Below, in pieces: positions 1 through 9,152 of a stretch of 64,000 bases of DNA. Location of the stretch: positions 1 to 64,000 of the forward strand of contig NZ_CAJTQC010000007.1 of assembly GCF_910578445.1 (NCBI RefSeq), written 5' to 3'. This DNA comes from an uncultured Duncaniella sp. (lineage in GTDB: Bacteria; Bacteroidota; Bacteroidia; Bacteroidales; Muribaculaceae). Position numbers and translations under genes: made by a program. Position 1 is the stretch's first letter. Each line of letters opens with the position of its first letter. The notes under the pieces are model-generated. The model was not told where the DNA came from. It saw only the letters and a list, made by a program, of their open reading frames with translations, and made no database searches.

Positions 1-334
1 GGAACTTTTGACAAACAACTTCACTCTTGCCGCCTCCACGATAGCCGCAATCTACAAGGCAAGATGGAATATTGAGATTTTCTTCCGCAATCTAAAGCAG
101 CTTCTGCGCATAAAGAGCTTCATCGGCACCACACGCAACGCCGTGGAAATCCAGATCTGGACTGCACTGATAACCATGCTCATCCTGACATGGCTGAAAC
201 ACATCGCCAAGTACAAGTGGGCAATGGCTAATCTTGTTGTCTCTCTGCGACTTAACACCTTTACCAAAATCGACCTCAACAAATGGCTTGACGAACCCTT
301 CACACCGCCTCCCGAAGAGCCGTTTTTGCCTTAG
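1..334 (+). mobile_element. Right part of an IS4-type insertion sequence, cut by window edge
   Basis: The window opens inside a transposase gene, so only the right part of an insertion sequence is visible. The left end is outside, so terminal inverted repeats and a target duplication cannot be tested. The true right boundary lies somewhere between the transposase stop at 334 and the promoter-like sequence near 446. I could not fix it. Confidence 0.7.
2..334 (+). CDS. IS4-family DDE transposase, C-terminal part
   Basis: The frame is open from base 2 to the stop at 332-334, giving about 110 residues of the C-terminus of a transposase; its start lies outside the window. It carries the pattern Y-x2-R-x3-E-x6-K (YKARWNIEIFFRNLK), the YREK signature of IS4-family transposases, which contains the last acidic residue of the DDE catalytic triad. 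The tail is proline-rich (PFTPPPEEPFLP). Whether the complete protein is functional cannot be judged. It sits about 220 bp upstream of hisF, so the element may separate hisF-hisIE from other his genes; that is inference. Confidence 0.85.
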   Translation, partial: ELLTNNFTLAASTIAAIYKARWNIEIFFRNLKQLLRIKSFIGTTRNAVEIQIWTALITMLILTWLKHIAKYKWAMANLVVSLRLNTFTKIDLNKWLDEPFTPPPEEPFLP

Positions 335-445
335 GGGGATTACTCTGATGTCATTTTTGCAAAGGCTGATGCCTCTGCACGTTGAGTAGCACTCAAAAAT
401 TATTTAGGACAATATTGCATTAAGACCGATATTAGTTTTCGTCTG

Positions 446-477
446 TTTCAATTATTCATGGAAAAGTGTTAAATTTG
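446..477 (+). promoter_or_regulatory. Candidate promoter for hisF-hisIE
   Basis: A full -7 match TAAATTTG (TAnnTTTG) lies at 470-477. A near -33 element TTTC (consensus TTTG) lies at 446-449, with a 20-bp spacer. The hisF start is 75 bp downstream. It would let hisF-hisIE be transcribed independently of anything left of the insertion sequence. Confidence 0.5.
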
Positions 478-551
478 TCACCTCTATCCAGACATCACCA
501 CTGGCAATACATTAATTAATATAACTACACATACTTTAGCATTACCAACCT

Positions 552-1316
552 ATGCTTGCCAAACGTATAATCCCATGTCTTGACGTCAAAAACGGCCGCA
601 CCGTGAAAGGGGTGAATTTTGTAGGGCTAACCGATGTAGGCGACCCGGTCGAACTCGGTGCGCGCTACGCAAAAGAAGGAGCTGACGAGCTCGTGTTTCT
701 CGACATCAGTGCGTCACTCGAAGGCCGTAACACTTTCGCACAACTCGTCGGCCGAATAGCCGACAGGCTCAACATCCCGTTTACCGTCGGTGGTGGAATC
801 TCGACACTTGAAGACGCCTCGCGCCTGCTCGATGCAGGAGCTGACAAAATCACTGTCAACTCTGCCGCAGTCCGCAATCCAAAACTAATCTCAGAAATCG
901 CCACCCGCTACGGCAGCCAGTTTGTCGTTGTGGCTATCGATGCCCGTCTCACCGACGATAACATCTGGCATGTCACAACCCACGGAGGAAGCCGGCTCAG
1001 CGAACGTGAGCTTTTCAGCTGGGCACGAGAAGCCGAGAGTATGGGCGCTGGAGAAATCATGTTTACATCCATGAACCATGACGGGACTCGTTCCGGTTAT
1101 CCCTGCGAGACCTTCGCACGCCTTGCCGAAGAAGTAAGCATCCCAATCATCGCATCAGGAGGCGCCGGCTCTGTCAATGATATAGCCGACGTACTCACGA
1201 CCGGCAAGGCGGACGCCGCCCTTGCCGCATCAATTTTCCACTATGGAGAAATATCAATCTGCGACCTGAAAAAAGAACTTCAATCACGTGACATCCCTGT
1301 CAGACTTCAGGTCTGA
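552..1316 (+). CDS. hisF: Imidazole glycerol phosphate synthase, cyclase subunit HisF
   Basis: HisF is the cyclase subunit of the HisH-HisF enzyme. It converts PRFAR plus ammonia into imidazole glycerol phosphate and AICAR in cytoplasmic histidine synthesis. The 254-residue length is standard for this (beta/alpha)8 barrel. The two catalytic aspartates are present: D11 in IIPCLDVKNG and D130 in VVVAIDAR. The phosphate-binding glycine turns TVGGGIST and IIASGGAG are also intact. The ATG at 552 gives the conserved MLAKRIIPCLD start. hisIE follows after 26 bp, so the two are almost certainly cotranscribed. hisH and hisA, usual neighbours, are not in view. Confidence 0.97.
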   Translation: MLAKRIIPCLDVKNGRTVKGVNFVGLTDVGDPVELGARYAKEGADELVFLDISASLEGRNTFAQLVGRIADRLNIPFTVGGGISTLEDASRLLDAGADKITVNSAAVRNPKLISEIATRYGSQFVVVAIDARLTDDNIWHVTTHGGSRLSERELFSWAREAESMGAGEIMFTSMNHDGTRSGYPCETFARLAEEVSIPIIASGGAGSVNDIADVLTTGKADAALAASIFHYGEISICDLKKELQSRDIPVRLQV

Positions 1317-1342
1317 AAAAGAATAAATAAACATTTAACGAT

Positions 1343-1942
1343 ATGACATTCGACGATTTTAAACTCGATAAATGCGCCGACGGACTCCTGCCGGTAATCA
1401 TACAGGACTCCGTCACACTCCGTGTGCTGATGATGGGCTATATGAACCGTGAAGCTTTTGACCTCACCTGCACCACCGGCCATGTGACATTCTACAGCCG
1501 CACGCGCTCGTGTCTTTGGACCAAAGGTGAAACCAGCGGACACTTCCTTGATGTTGTCGAAATGTATGCCGACTGTGATTGCGACACCTTATTAATAAAG
1601 GCGATTCCACACGGCCCGACATGCCACAGAGGGACAGTCTCCTGTTTCGACACTCCGGCAGAAGATGGATTCATCAGATCACTATCGGCATTAATCCAAC
1701 GACGCCATGCCGAAATGCCCGAAGACAGCTACACAACACGTCTTTTCATAAAAGGCGTAAAAAAAATAGCACAAAAGGTTGGCGAGGAGGCTGTCGAATC
1801 GGTAGTTGAGGCAGTTGACGGCAACCGCGACCGCTTTACCTATGAAGCCTGCGACCTCATCTATCATCTTCTCGTGCTTGTCGAGCAAATGGGCATCTCG
1901 CTTCCTGAGCTTGAACGGGAATTGCTAAAACGCCACAGCTAA
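1343..1942 (+). CDS. hisIE: Bifunctional phosphoribosyl-AMP cyclohydrolase / phosphoribosyl-ATP pyrophosphatase HisIE
   Basis: This fused enzyme catalyses the second and third steps of histidine synthesis. The N-terminal HisI domain (about 1-105) has the metal-binding motif DCDCD at 77-81 and the zinc-ligand segment HGPTCH at 90-95. The C-terminal HisE domain (about 108-199) has the helical MazG-like pattern KVGEEAVESVVEA followed by EACDLIYHLLVL. At 199 residues it has the usual length of Bacteroidetes HisIE fusions. It lies 26 bp after hisF in the same direction and is followed by a possible terminator hairpin at 1977-2023. Confidence 0.96.
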   Translation: MTFDDFKLDKCADGLLPVIIQDSVTLRVLMMGYMNREAFDLTCTTGHVTFYSRTRSCLWTKGETSGHFLDVVEMYADCDCDTLLIKAIPHGPTCHRGTVSCFDTPAEDGFIRSLSALIQRRHAEMPEDSYTTRLFIKGVKKIAQKVGEEAVESVVEAVDGNRDRFTYEACDLIYHLLVLVEQMGISLPELERELLKRHS

Positions 1943-1976
1943 GAAATGGCACGAACTAAATGAAATATTATCGATA

Positions 1977-2023
1977 CAACCACCCCGGAGTCCGACGATT
2001 TGTAGCGGATTTCGGGGCTGTTG
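1977..2023 (+). terminator. Possible terminator hairpin after hisIE
   Basis: CCCCGGAGTCCG (1983-1994) pairs with CGGATTTCGGGG (2006-2017) using two G-U wobbles. CAAC/GTTG flanks extend the stem. No T tract follows, so efficiency is doubtful. It ends just before the alaS -7 box. Confidence 0.4.
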
Positions 2024-2038
2024 TTGGCAAAAAATCAC

Positions 2039-2046
2039 TATATTTG
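2039..2046 (+). promoter_or_regulatory. Candidate -7 element for alaS
   Basis: TATATTTG matches the Bacteroidetes -7 consensus TAnnTTTG and lies 74 bp before the alaS start. A clear TTTG at the -33 distance is missing, because that position is occupied by the hairpin. Confidence 0.45.
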
Positions 2047-2120
2047 CAAATTATTTTACCAATCATCAAGCCGATTATCGGCCACCAATCAAGTCAACAA
2101 TTAAAAGTTCAATATAAATT

Positions 2121-4742
2121 ATGCTGACAGCCAAGGAAATACGCGAATCTTTCAAAGAGTTTTTCCGCACCAAGGGACACCATATCGTCCCTTCAGCTCC
2201 GATGGTAATCAAAGATGACCCAACCCTGATGTTTACCAATGCGGGCATGAATCAATTCAAAGACATCATCTTAGGCAACAAGGCCGCAAAATATCAGCGC
2301 GTGGCCGACTCGCAGAAATGTCTGCGAGTTTCGGGCAAGCACAACGACCTTGAGGAAGTGGGCATGGATACCTACCACCACACCATGTTCGAAATGCTCG
2401 GCAACTGGTCGTTTGGCGACTATTTCAAAAAAGAAGCCATCGACTGGGCTTGGGAATATCTTGTCGATGTCCTCGGTCTTGACCCCGAACGCCTCTATGC
2501 GACAGTGTTCGAAGGTGCACCTGACGAAGGGCTCACACGTGACGACGAAGCGGCTTCATATTGGGAAAAACATCTCCCCGTCTCACATATAATAAACGGC
2601 AACAAGCACGATAATTTTTGGGAAATGGGCGACACCGGTCCTTGCGGCCCATGCTCTGAAATCCACATAGACCTCCGAAGCGAAGAAGAACGTGAAAAAA
2701 TTGACGGTGCAAGCCTCGTCAACAAAGACAACCCGCTTGTAATCGAAATCTGGAACCTCGTATTCATGCAGTTCAACCGCAAGGCCGACGGCTCGCTTGA
2801 ACCGCTTCCTGCCAAGGTTATCGACACCGGCATGGGATTCGAACGTCTCTGCATGGCGCTTCAAGGCAAAAAATCGAACTACGACACCGACGTGTTCACA
2901 CCGCTTATCGGCCGCATCGCCGAACTGTCGGGTAAAGAATACGGAAAGGACGCCAAAGTAGACGTCGCTATGCGAGTGATTGCCGACCATGTCCGCACAA
3001 TATCATTCTCGATTGCCGACAGCCAGCTTCCCGGCAACGCCAAAGCAGGCTATGTCATCCGCCGAATCCTCCGCCGTGCCGTACGTTATGCCTACACTTT
3101 CCTTGACCAGAAGCAGGCATTCATGTACAAACTTGTCAACACCCTCATTGACTCTATGGGTGAAGCATATCCTGAAATTGCAGCCCAGCGCGAACTGATC
3201 ATGAAGGTAATCAAGGAAGAGGAAGATTCTTTCCTCCGCACTCTTGACAAGGGCATCGCCATCCTCGATGAAGCTATCAAGAATGCCAAGAAACAGGGCA
3301 AGAACGAGATTTCAGGCAAAGAAGCCTTCGTTCTATACGACACATACGGATTCCCACTTGACCTCACCGAGCTTATCCTCAAGGAAAATGACATGACCCT
3401 CGACAAAAAAGGGTTTGACACAGAAATGGAAGCTCAGAAAACCCGCGCCCGTAATGCAGCCGCAGTCGAAGCTACAGACTGGGTGACAGTGAGCGAAGGC
3501 GAGACTGAGTTTGTGGGCTACGACGCGACATCATGCCCGACACACATCCTCCGCTACCGTAAGGTCACTCAAAAGAACAAGGAATTCTACCAGATTGTAC
3601 TCTCAACCACACCGTTCTATGCAGAAATGGGTGGTCAGGTCGGAGACAGCGGCTGGCTCATCGACGGAGATGAAAAAATCGAAATCTATGACACTAAGCG
3701 CGAAAACGGACAGGCTGTACATCTGAGCAAAAAACTCCCATCAAACGTAGAAGCCGAATTCATCGCGCAAATCAACGAAGCCAACCGTCGCGCCACAGAG
3801 TGCAATCACACAGCTACACACCTACTCCACGCCGCTCTGCGCGAAGTGCTCGGAACACACGTCGAGCAAAAAGGCTCATACGTTTCTCCCGGAATGCTCC
3901 GCTTCGACTTCTCTCACTTCCAGAAAGTGACTCCTGAAGAACTCCGCAAAGCCGAGCATATCGCCAACGCAAATGTGCGCAAGGCAATAGCTCTTGACGA
4001 ACATCGCCACATGCTGATTGCCGAGGCCCTCGATATGGGTGCAATGGCTCTCTTCGGTGAAAAGTATGGCGAAGATGTCCGCGTTGTGAAATACGGTGAC
4101 TCCGTGGAACTCTGCGGTGGCACACATGTTCCCAACACCGGAAATATCGGCACAATCCGCATCATCTCCGAGTCAAGCATCGCCGCAGGCATACGCCGCA
4201 TCGAGGCTGTGACAGCCGAGGTCGCAGAAAATCTTGTAGACCAGCTCACAGACGACATGCGCAGCGTGGGCGAACTTCTCCACAACGCGCCCGACGTGCT
4301 TCAGGCTCTTCGCAAATCAATCGAGGAGAATGCCGAGCTGCGCAAACAAGCGGAAGAATACATGCAGGAGAGAATCCGCAATATCGCCCGCGAAGCTCTC
4401 GAAAAAGCCGAGACAGTACACGGAATTAAACTTGTCACTCTCACCGGCGTACGTGTCCCTGACGTTGTCAAGGGTGTAGCTTTCGGAATCCGTCAGCTGT
4501 CACCTGAAAAGACTGCTTTCATTGCAGCTACCGTCGACATGGCAGGCAAACCGCTCCTCACTGTCGCTCTCACTGACGACGTCGTGGCAGAAGGACACAA
4601 TGCTTCTGCTATTGTCCGCGAGGCAGCTAAGGCCATCAAGGGTGGCGGCGGCGGCCAGCCCGGATTTGCCCAAGCAGGCGGAAAAGACAAGGATGGTATT
4701 GCAACAGCTTTCCAATCGCTGAGCAACGCCTTCAGAAAATAA
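2121..4742 (+). CDS. alaS: Alanine--tRNA ligase
   Basis: AlaRS charges tRNA-Ala and clears mischarged Ser/Gly in cis. The 873-residue length is normal. The class II aminoacylation core fills about residues 1-270 (FTNAGMNQFKD, GDTGPCGPCSEI). A tRNA-recognition helical domain follows. The editing domain has the zinc ligands H563 and H567 (NHTATH), then C665 and H669 (CGGTH). The C-terminal C-Ala domain ends with the glycine-rich GGGGGQPGFAQAGG. The ATG at 2121 gives the conserved N-terminus TAKEIRESFKEFF. A strong terminator follows at 4795-4834. Confidence 0.98.
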   Translation: MLTAKEIRESFKEFFRTKGHHIVPSAPMVIKDDPTLMFTNAGMNQFKDIILGNKAAKYQRVADSQKCLRVSGKHNDLEEVGMDTYHHTMFEMLGNWSFGDYFKKEAIDWAWEYLVDVLGLDPERLYATVFEGAPDEGLTRDDEAASYWEKHLPVSHIINGNKHDNFWEMGDTGPCGPCSEIHIDLRSEEEREKIDGASLVNKDNPLVIEIWNLVFMQFNRKADGSLEPLPAKVIDTGMGFERLCMALQGKKSNYDTDVFTPLIGRIAELSGKEYGKDAKVDVAMRVIADHVRTISFSIADSQLPGNAKAGYVIRRILRRAVRYAYTFLDQKQAFMYKLVNTLIDSMGEAYPEIAAQRELIMKVIKEEEDSFLRTLDKGIAILDEAIKNAKKQGKNEISGKEAFVLYDTYGFPLDLTELILKENDMTLDKKGFDTEMEAQKTRARNAAAVEATDWVTVSEGETEFVGYDATSCPTHILRYRKVTQKNKEFYQIVLSTTPFYAEMGGQVGDSGWLIDGDEKIEIYDTKRENGQAVHLSKKLPSNVEAEFIAQINEANRRATECNHTATHLLHAALREVLGTHVEQKGSYVSPGMLRFDFSHFQKVTPEELRKAEHIANANVRKAIALDEHRHMLIAEALDMGAMALFGEKYGEDVRVVKYGDSVELCGGTHVPNTGNIGTIRIISESSIAAGIRRIEAVTAEVAENLVDQLTDDMRSVGELLHNAPDVLQALRKSIEENAELRKQAEEYMQERIRNIAREALEKAETVHGIKLVTLTGVRVPDVVKGVAFGIRQLSPEKTAFIAATVDMAGKPLLTVALTDDVVAEGHNASAIVREAAKAIKGGGGGQPGFAQAGGKDKDGIATAFQSLSNAFRK

Positions 4743-4794
4743 TGATAACAGCATTTTACCTCCCATACTTCCAAGGTTAATTCCCCAAAATCAC

Positions 4795-4834
4795 AGATTC
4801 CGGATTTCTTCAACAACGAGGAAATCCGGAATCT
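4795..4834 (+). terminator. Rho-independent terminator of alaS
   Basis: A perfect 14-bp inverted repeat, AGATTCCGGATTTC (4795-4808) and its complement (4821-4834), has a 12-nt loop and is followed by TTTATT. Confidence 0.85.
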
Positions 4835-4975
4835 TTTATTATTTCAACATCTCCTCTCAATCTTCTCACCATTCCCACTCATCTAATGCCACAGCTACGG
4901 TTCAATCTGTCATCCTCAAAAGAGTTCCAAAGAGGAATTATTAATTCACTGATTCATCCTCTAAATTGCACGCAT

Positions 4976-5012
4976 CAAAAAAACGTTGCCTCGGAATATT
5001 CCGAGGCAACGT
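4976..5012 (-). terminator. Rho-independent terminator of the GH105 gene
   Basis: A perfect palindrome ACGTTGCCTCGGAA/TTCCGAGGCAACGT with a 2-nt centre lies at 4983-5012. On the - strand it is followed by a run of seven T. It lies 78 bp after the GH105 stop codon. Confidence 0.88.
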
Positions 5013-5090
5013 CGTTCGTAGGTTTGTAAGATGATTGAAAGTATCTGCGTTTTTCTTTCAGCACTTACACCATGCTATAAATATGATATA

Positions 5091-6404
5091 TTATTTTTTC
5101 TTACCGGTCTTCTTACCTTTCTTAAAAGAATCGACATTATAGCCGAGATCCTCCATTTCAAGCGAAGCCCAGATAAACGGACCTACACCCTTAGCGTCAT
5201 TGTCGCGGATAGGTTCGCTAAGATAGTAGGCATAAGAGCCATCGCGACGTTTATTTTCCTTAACCTTCGGAGCAGCCTTAAGGACGGCATCACTGATGCC
5301 CGGGCCAAGGCCGGCCACTACACAACAGTCGGTAAGCGAAATAGTCCCGTCAGGATTTTCCTTGATAAAATTGTTGATGATACCTTCGTAAGCCTTGATA
5401 CCGGCTTCACGATATTTGGCATCTTTAACCCATCCCTTGCGGGCGGCCTTAAGAAGAGAATAGGCAAACATAGATGTACATGTCGACTCAAGGTAGTTGC
5501 CTTCACGTTCAGGAGAATCCATGACCTGATACCAAGTTCCGGTTTTCGGATCCTGCCATTTGATAATGTTGTCGAAACACTTGGTCAGAAGGTCAATGAC
5601 TTCACCACGACGCTCATAGTCTTCGGGCAGCACGTCGAGAAGCTCGACGAGAGCCATCGTATACCAACCCTGAGCACGTCCCCAGCAGTGCTGCGACAAG
5701 CCGGTTTCATTATCGCTCCAGAACATTTCACGGCTCTCGTCCCATGCGTGACGGTTAAGGCCTGTTTTGGAGTCGAATGTGCGGTCATATGTACTCTTCA
5801 CCTGTTCTACAGCATCGTCATAGATAGGCTTGGCCAATTCAGGAGTATAGATTGTAGTTGCGGTGAGGACTCTATAAGGCAAGCCCATGAAAATTCCATC
5901 AAGCCATACCTGATAAGCATATATCGCCTTGTGCCAGTACACACCTTCATTTGTACGCGGCTGCTCGTCGAGCTGACGCATGAGGGTGTTCATAGCCTTG
6001 AGATTCTTGTTTTCAGGGAAATGCTGATACATACGGGTCACAAAGTGGCCTGTGCGCACATTATCGAGATTATAATCAAGAAGCTTATATCCACGAATCA
6101 CACCGTCGGGCGAAATCATTGTGTCGGTATATTGGATACAATAATTCTTGATGTCGTCTCCACCATATTTAAGATAAGTGTCGAGCATTGACTCAAGCTC
6201 GATTCCCATCACATAGCTCCACTTCGGACGATTGGAAAAATCGAGCATATAGCTCTCGGGTACTCGCTGCATTTCGGAGCGGGTCAGCCACTCGGAATAG
6301 TGCTTGGGGGTTTCAGAAGCTTTCTTTGCGGGGGCTGTTGCGGCGAATGCAGAGCCAATTGTGGCCAAAAGCACGCCTACAAGCATTAGCTTTAACTTTT
6401 TCAT
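5091..6404 (-). CDS. Secreted GH105 (GH88-like) unsaturated uronyl hydrolase
   Basis: The family hydrolyses the unsaturated uronic acid left at the non-reducing end by polysaccharide lyases, for example from rhamnogalacturonan. Residues 1-21 form a Sec signal peptide (MKKLKLMLVGVLLATIGSAFA). The (alpha/alpha)6 body follows, with the catalytic-aspartate motif QVWLDGIFMG (D169) and the family segment GRAQGWYTMALVE. The end is lysine-rich (KKGKKTGKKK). At 437 residues it is slightly longer than typical. It diverges from the GH3 gene across a shared promoter region, which suggests joint control. The exact uronide it accepts (GalA or GlcA type) cannot be read from the sequence. Confidence 0.88.
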   Translation of the reverse strand: MKKLKLMLVGVLLATIGSAFAATAPAKKASETPKHYSEWLTRSEMQRVPESYMLDFSNRPKWSYVMGIELESMLDTYLKYGGDDIKNYCIQYTDTMISPDGVIRGYKLLDYNLDNVRTGHFVTRMYQHFPENKNLKAMNTLMRQLDEQPRTNEGVYWHKAIYAYQVWLDGIFMGLPYRVLTATTIYTPELAKPIYDDAVEQVKSTYDRTFDSKTGLNRHAWDESREMFWSDNETGLSQHCWGRAQGWYTMALVELLDVLPEDYERRGEVIDLLTKCFDNIIKWQDPKTGTWYQVMDSPEREGNYLESTCTSMFAYSLLKAARKGWVKDAKYREAGIKAYEGIINNFIKENPDGTISLTDCCVVAGLGPGISDAVLKAAPKVKENKRRDGSYAYYLSEPIRDNDAKGVGPFIWASLEMEDLGYNVDSFKKGKKTGKKK

Positions 6405-6444
6405 TACAGGTTCTGGATAAGATGATATTGTATTTAAGATACCA

Positions 6445-6476
6445 CAAATTTACGAAGAAATGTCGTAACTGCCAAA
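6445..6476 (-). promoter_or_regulatory. Promoter of the GH105 gene
   Basis: On the - strand, TTTG (6473-6476), a 20-bp spacer and TAAATTTG (6445-6452) match the Bacteroidetes consensus exactly. The start codon is 40 bp downstream. Confidence 0.8.
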
Positions 6477-6495
6477 TTTACTATCAAATGGGCTA

Positions 6496-6527
6496 TTTGG
6501 ATTATAAAAATTTAAATGTTATCTTTG
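6496..6527 (+). promoter_or_regulatory. Promoter of the GH3 gene
   Basis: TTTG (6496-6499), a 20-bp spacer and TATCTTTG (6520-6527) match the Bacteroidetes consensus exactly. The GH3 start is 46 bp downstream. Only 19 bp separate its -33 from that of the divergent promoter. Confidence 0.82.
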
Positions 6528-6573
6528 TATTAAACGACAATAATAAACCCCATTATTCATTTCTTGTAAATCC

Positions 6574-9141
6574 ATGAAACTAAAACATCTTTTTGTAGTT
6601 GGACTGCTTTTAGGAGCGCCTGCCCTGACATCTGCTCAACTGCTTCCATATCAGAACCCTTCACTCTCCGCTGAGGAGCGTGCCGAAGACCTGTGTAAAC
6701 GTCTCACGCTTGAAGAGAAATCGCTTCTGATGATGAACTCGTCGCCGGCAATCGAACGACTCGGGATTCCGGCATTCGACTGGTGGAGCGAAGCTCTCCA
6801 CGGAGTAGGCCGAAACGGGCTTGCGACAGTGTTCCCTTCTTGTATCGGAATGGCCGCATCGTTTGACGATGACCTGATTGAAGAAATCTTCACAGCGGTC
6901 AGCGATGAAGCCCGAGCAAAGAACACATTGGCACGCAAGGAGGGCAAAGTAGGGAAATACAAATGTCTGTCGTTCTGGACACCAAATATCAACGTATTCC
7001 GTGACCCTCGATGGGGACGCGGACAGGAAACATATGGCGAAGATCCGTATATGAACGGACGCATGGGACTGCGTGTTGTCAAGGGACTGCAAGGCGATGG
7101 CAGCGACAAATATTATAAGCTTCACGCATGTGCCAAGCACTATGCCGTCCACAGCGGACCGGAAAAGACACGCCACCGTTTTGATATTGAAAACCTCCCG
7201 GCACGTGAACTTTGGGAAACCTATCTGCCCGCATTCAAAATGCTTGTTCAGGACGGAAATGTGCAGCAGGTCATGTGTGCCTATCAGCGGTTTGAAGGTT
7301 CTCCGTGCTGCGGATCGGACAAACTGCTCAATTCAATCCTCCGTTACAAATGGGGATTCGACGGACTTGTGGTCAGCGACTGCGGTGCTATCGGCGACTT
7401 CTATCGCGAAGGCCGCCATGAAGTGTCGAAAGACGCAAAAGCCGCTTCCGCGCTCGGCGTTCTCAGCGGAACTGACGTCGAATGTGGCGGAGTCTACAAA
7501 AATCTACCCGGCGCAGTGAAGCGCGGTGACATCAAGGAATCAGATATAGATGTCAGCGTCAAGCGACTTCTGAAAGGACGTTTTGAACTCGGTGATTTCG
7601 ATCCCGACTCGCTCGTTTCATGGACATCGATTCCGATGAGTGTCGTTAGTTCAAAAAAACATCGTGACCTCGCACGTGAGATGGGACGTGAACAAATGGT
7701 CCTCCTGAAAAACAACGGCATTCTTCCTCTGTCTCCGGACGCAAAAAATGTCATGGTCATGGGTCCAAACGCAACAGACTCCACCATGATGTGGGGCATC
7801 TATTACGGACAGCCCGGCCACACCGTGACAATTCTTGAAGGACTGAACGAACGTACAGGACGCAAGCTACCATACAACAGGGCGTGTGCGATAACACAAA
7901 TGACTGACCGCGAAAGCGTCTTCCAGAACATCACCGATTCCAAAGGCCGCCAAGGCATGGAAGCGACTTACTGGAACAACACAACCATGAGCGGTGAACC
8001 TGCTGCAGTCACAAACTACACTTCAACCATACAGCTCGACAACGGAGGCAACACAGTCTTCGCTCCCGGAGTCAATCTCACCAACTTCACAACCCGTATC
8101 AAGGGAACATATGTCGCCGACCGTGACGAAACACTCAACATGATTTATAATAATGATGACGGACTGCGCATAATCATAAACGGTGACACCGTGCACGAAC
8201 GATGGAAAACCGATCCACTCAATTTCCGCGAACGTGAATTAAAAGTGAAAAAAGGCCAGAAATATGACATCGAAGTCAACTACATGCAGCTTGAGGATGA
8301 CGCCACTCTCAATTTCGACATCCTCCGCACACGTCAGGTGACACCGGCCGATGCTGTAGCAGCCGCCAAGGATGCCGAAACCATCATTTTTGTCGGAGGC
8401 ATCTCTCCTGCTTATGAACGAGAAGAAGCAAAGGTCAGAGAACCGGGATTTGATGACGGCGACCGCACATCAATCGAACTTCCCGCTCCTCAGCGTGAAA
8501 TACTTCGCGCACTCCACGATGCCGGTAAAAAAATCGTCTTCATCAACTGTAGCGGCAGCGCCGTGGCTTTAACACCGGAAAATGACATCTGTGATGCAAT
8601 TCTTCAGGCTTGGTATCCCGGCGAACAAGGCGGCCACGCAGTAGCCGACGTAATTTTCGGCGACTACAATCCTTCCGGAAAACTGCCCGTGACCTTCTAT
8701 AAGGATGATTCGCAACTCCCTGCCTTCGATGACTATCTGATGGCCGGACGCACTTACCGCTATCTGAAGCAAGCGCCCCTCTATCAGTTCGGTCACGGAC
8801 TCAGCTACACCACCTTCGACATATCGAAGCCCAAATATTCCAACGGCAAGGTGACAGTACGCGTGAAAAACACCGGCAAACGTGCCGGAACTGAAATCGT
8901 TCAGGTCTACATGCGTCGTCCCGCCGACACAGCCGGACCGAATAAGACGCTCAGAGGCTACGCCCGTGTTGACCTTGCTCCCGGCGAGGCAAAGAATGTC
9001 GAAATCGACTTCCCTCGAAACCTCTTCGAAAACTGGGACGAGGCTACACAGGAAATGCGCGTAGTGCCCGGCGACTACGAACTGATGGTCGGTTCTTCAA
9101 GCGCGGATAAAGACTTAAAGACAATCAAAGTCAAAATCTAA
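6574..9141 (+). CDS. Secreted GH3 glycosidase with inserted PA14 domain
   Basis: GH3 enzymes are retaining exo-beta-glucosidases or beta-xylosidases. Residues 1-22 form a signal peptide (ending ALTSAQ). The TIM-barrel domain carries RWGRGQETYGEDP and the nucleophile motif GLVVSDCGAI with D269. The second alpha/beta domain is interrupted by a PA14-like beta insertion at about 460-595 (MEATYWNN, LNMIYNNDDGLRIIING). A fibronectin-III-like domain closes the protein (about 770-850). The 855-residue length fits PA14-type GH3. SDCGAI is shared by xylosidase-like and glucosidase-like members, so substrate is unresolved. It is divergent from the GH105 gene and ends at a strong bidirectional terminator. 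Confidence 0.92.
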   Translation: MKLKHLFVVGLLLGAPALTSAQLLPYQNPSLSAEERAEDLCKRLTLEEKSLLMMNSSPAIERLGIPAFDWWSEALHGVGRNGLATVFPSCIGMAASFDDDLIEEIFTAVSDEARAKNTLARKEGKVGKYKCLSFWTPNINVFRDPRWGRGQETYGEDPYMNGRMGLRVVKGLQGDGSDKYYKLHACAKHYAVHSGPEKTRHRFDIENLPARELWETYLPAFKMLVQDGNVQQVMCAYQRFEGSPCCGSDKLLNSILRYKWGFDGLVVSDCGAIGDFYREGRHEVSKDAKAASALGVLSGTDVECGGVYKNLPGAVKRGDIKESDIDVSVKRLLKGRFELGDFDPDSLVSWTSIPMSVVSSKKHRDLAREMGREQMVLLKNNGILPLSPDAKNVMVMGPNATDSTMMWGIYYGQPGHTVTILEGLNERTGRKLPYNRACAITQMTDRESVFQNITDSKGRQGMEATYWNNTTMSGEPAAVTNYTSTIQLDNGGNTVFAPGVNLTNFTTRIKGTYVADRDETLNMIYNNDDGLRIIINGDTVHERWKTDPLNFRERELKVKKGQKYDIEVNYMQLEDDATLNFDILRTRQVTPADAVAAAKDAETIIFVGGISPAYEREEAKVREPGFDDGDRTSIELPAPQREILRALHDAGKKIVFINCSGSAVALTPENDICDAILQAWYPGEQGGHAVADVIFGDYNPSGKLPVTFYKDDSQLPAFDDYLMAGRTYRYLKQAPLYQFGHGLSYTTFDISKPKYSNGKVTVRVKNTGKRAGTEIVQVYMRRPADTAGPNKTLRGYARVDLAPGEAKNVEIDFPRNLFENWDEATQEMRVVPGDYELMVGSSSADKDLKTIKVKI

Positions 9142-9152
9142 ACGAGAAGCCA

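Larger units (their letters stand above)
4743..5090. other. Convergent intergenic region with two terminators
   Basis: This 348-bp gap lies between the convergent alaS (+) and GH105 (-) genes. It holds one hairpin terminator for each side (4795-4834 and 4976-5012). I see no gene or other element between them. Confidence 0.8.

Noticed and set aside
335..445. Right terminal inverted repeat of the IS element
   Set aside because: The left end is outside the window, so no repeat can be matched and any boundary would be a guess.
5031..6191. 386-codon open frame on the + strand
   Set aside because: It lies antisense to the GH105 gene, which has a signal peptide, family motifs, promoter and terminator. 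The + frame shows no recognisable domain.
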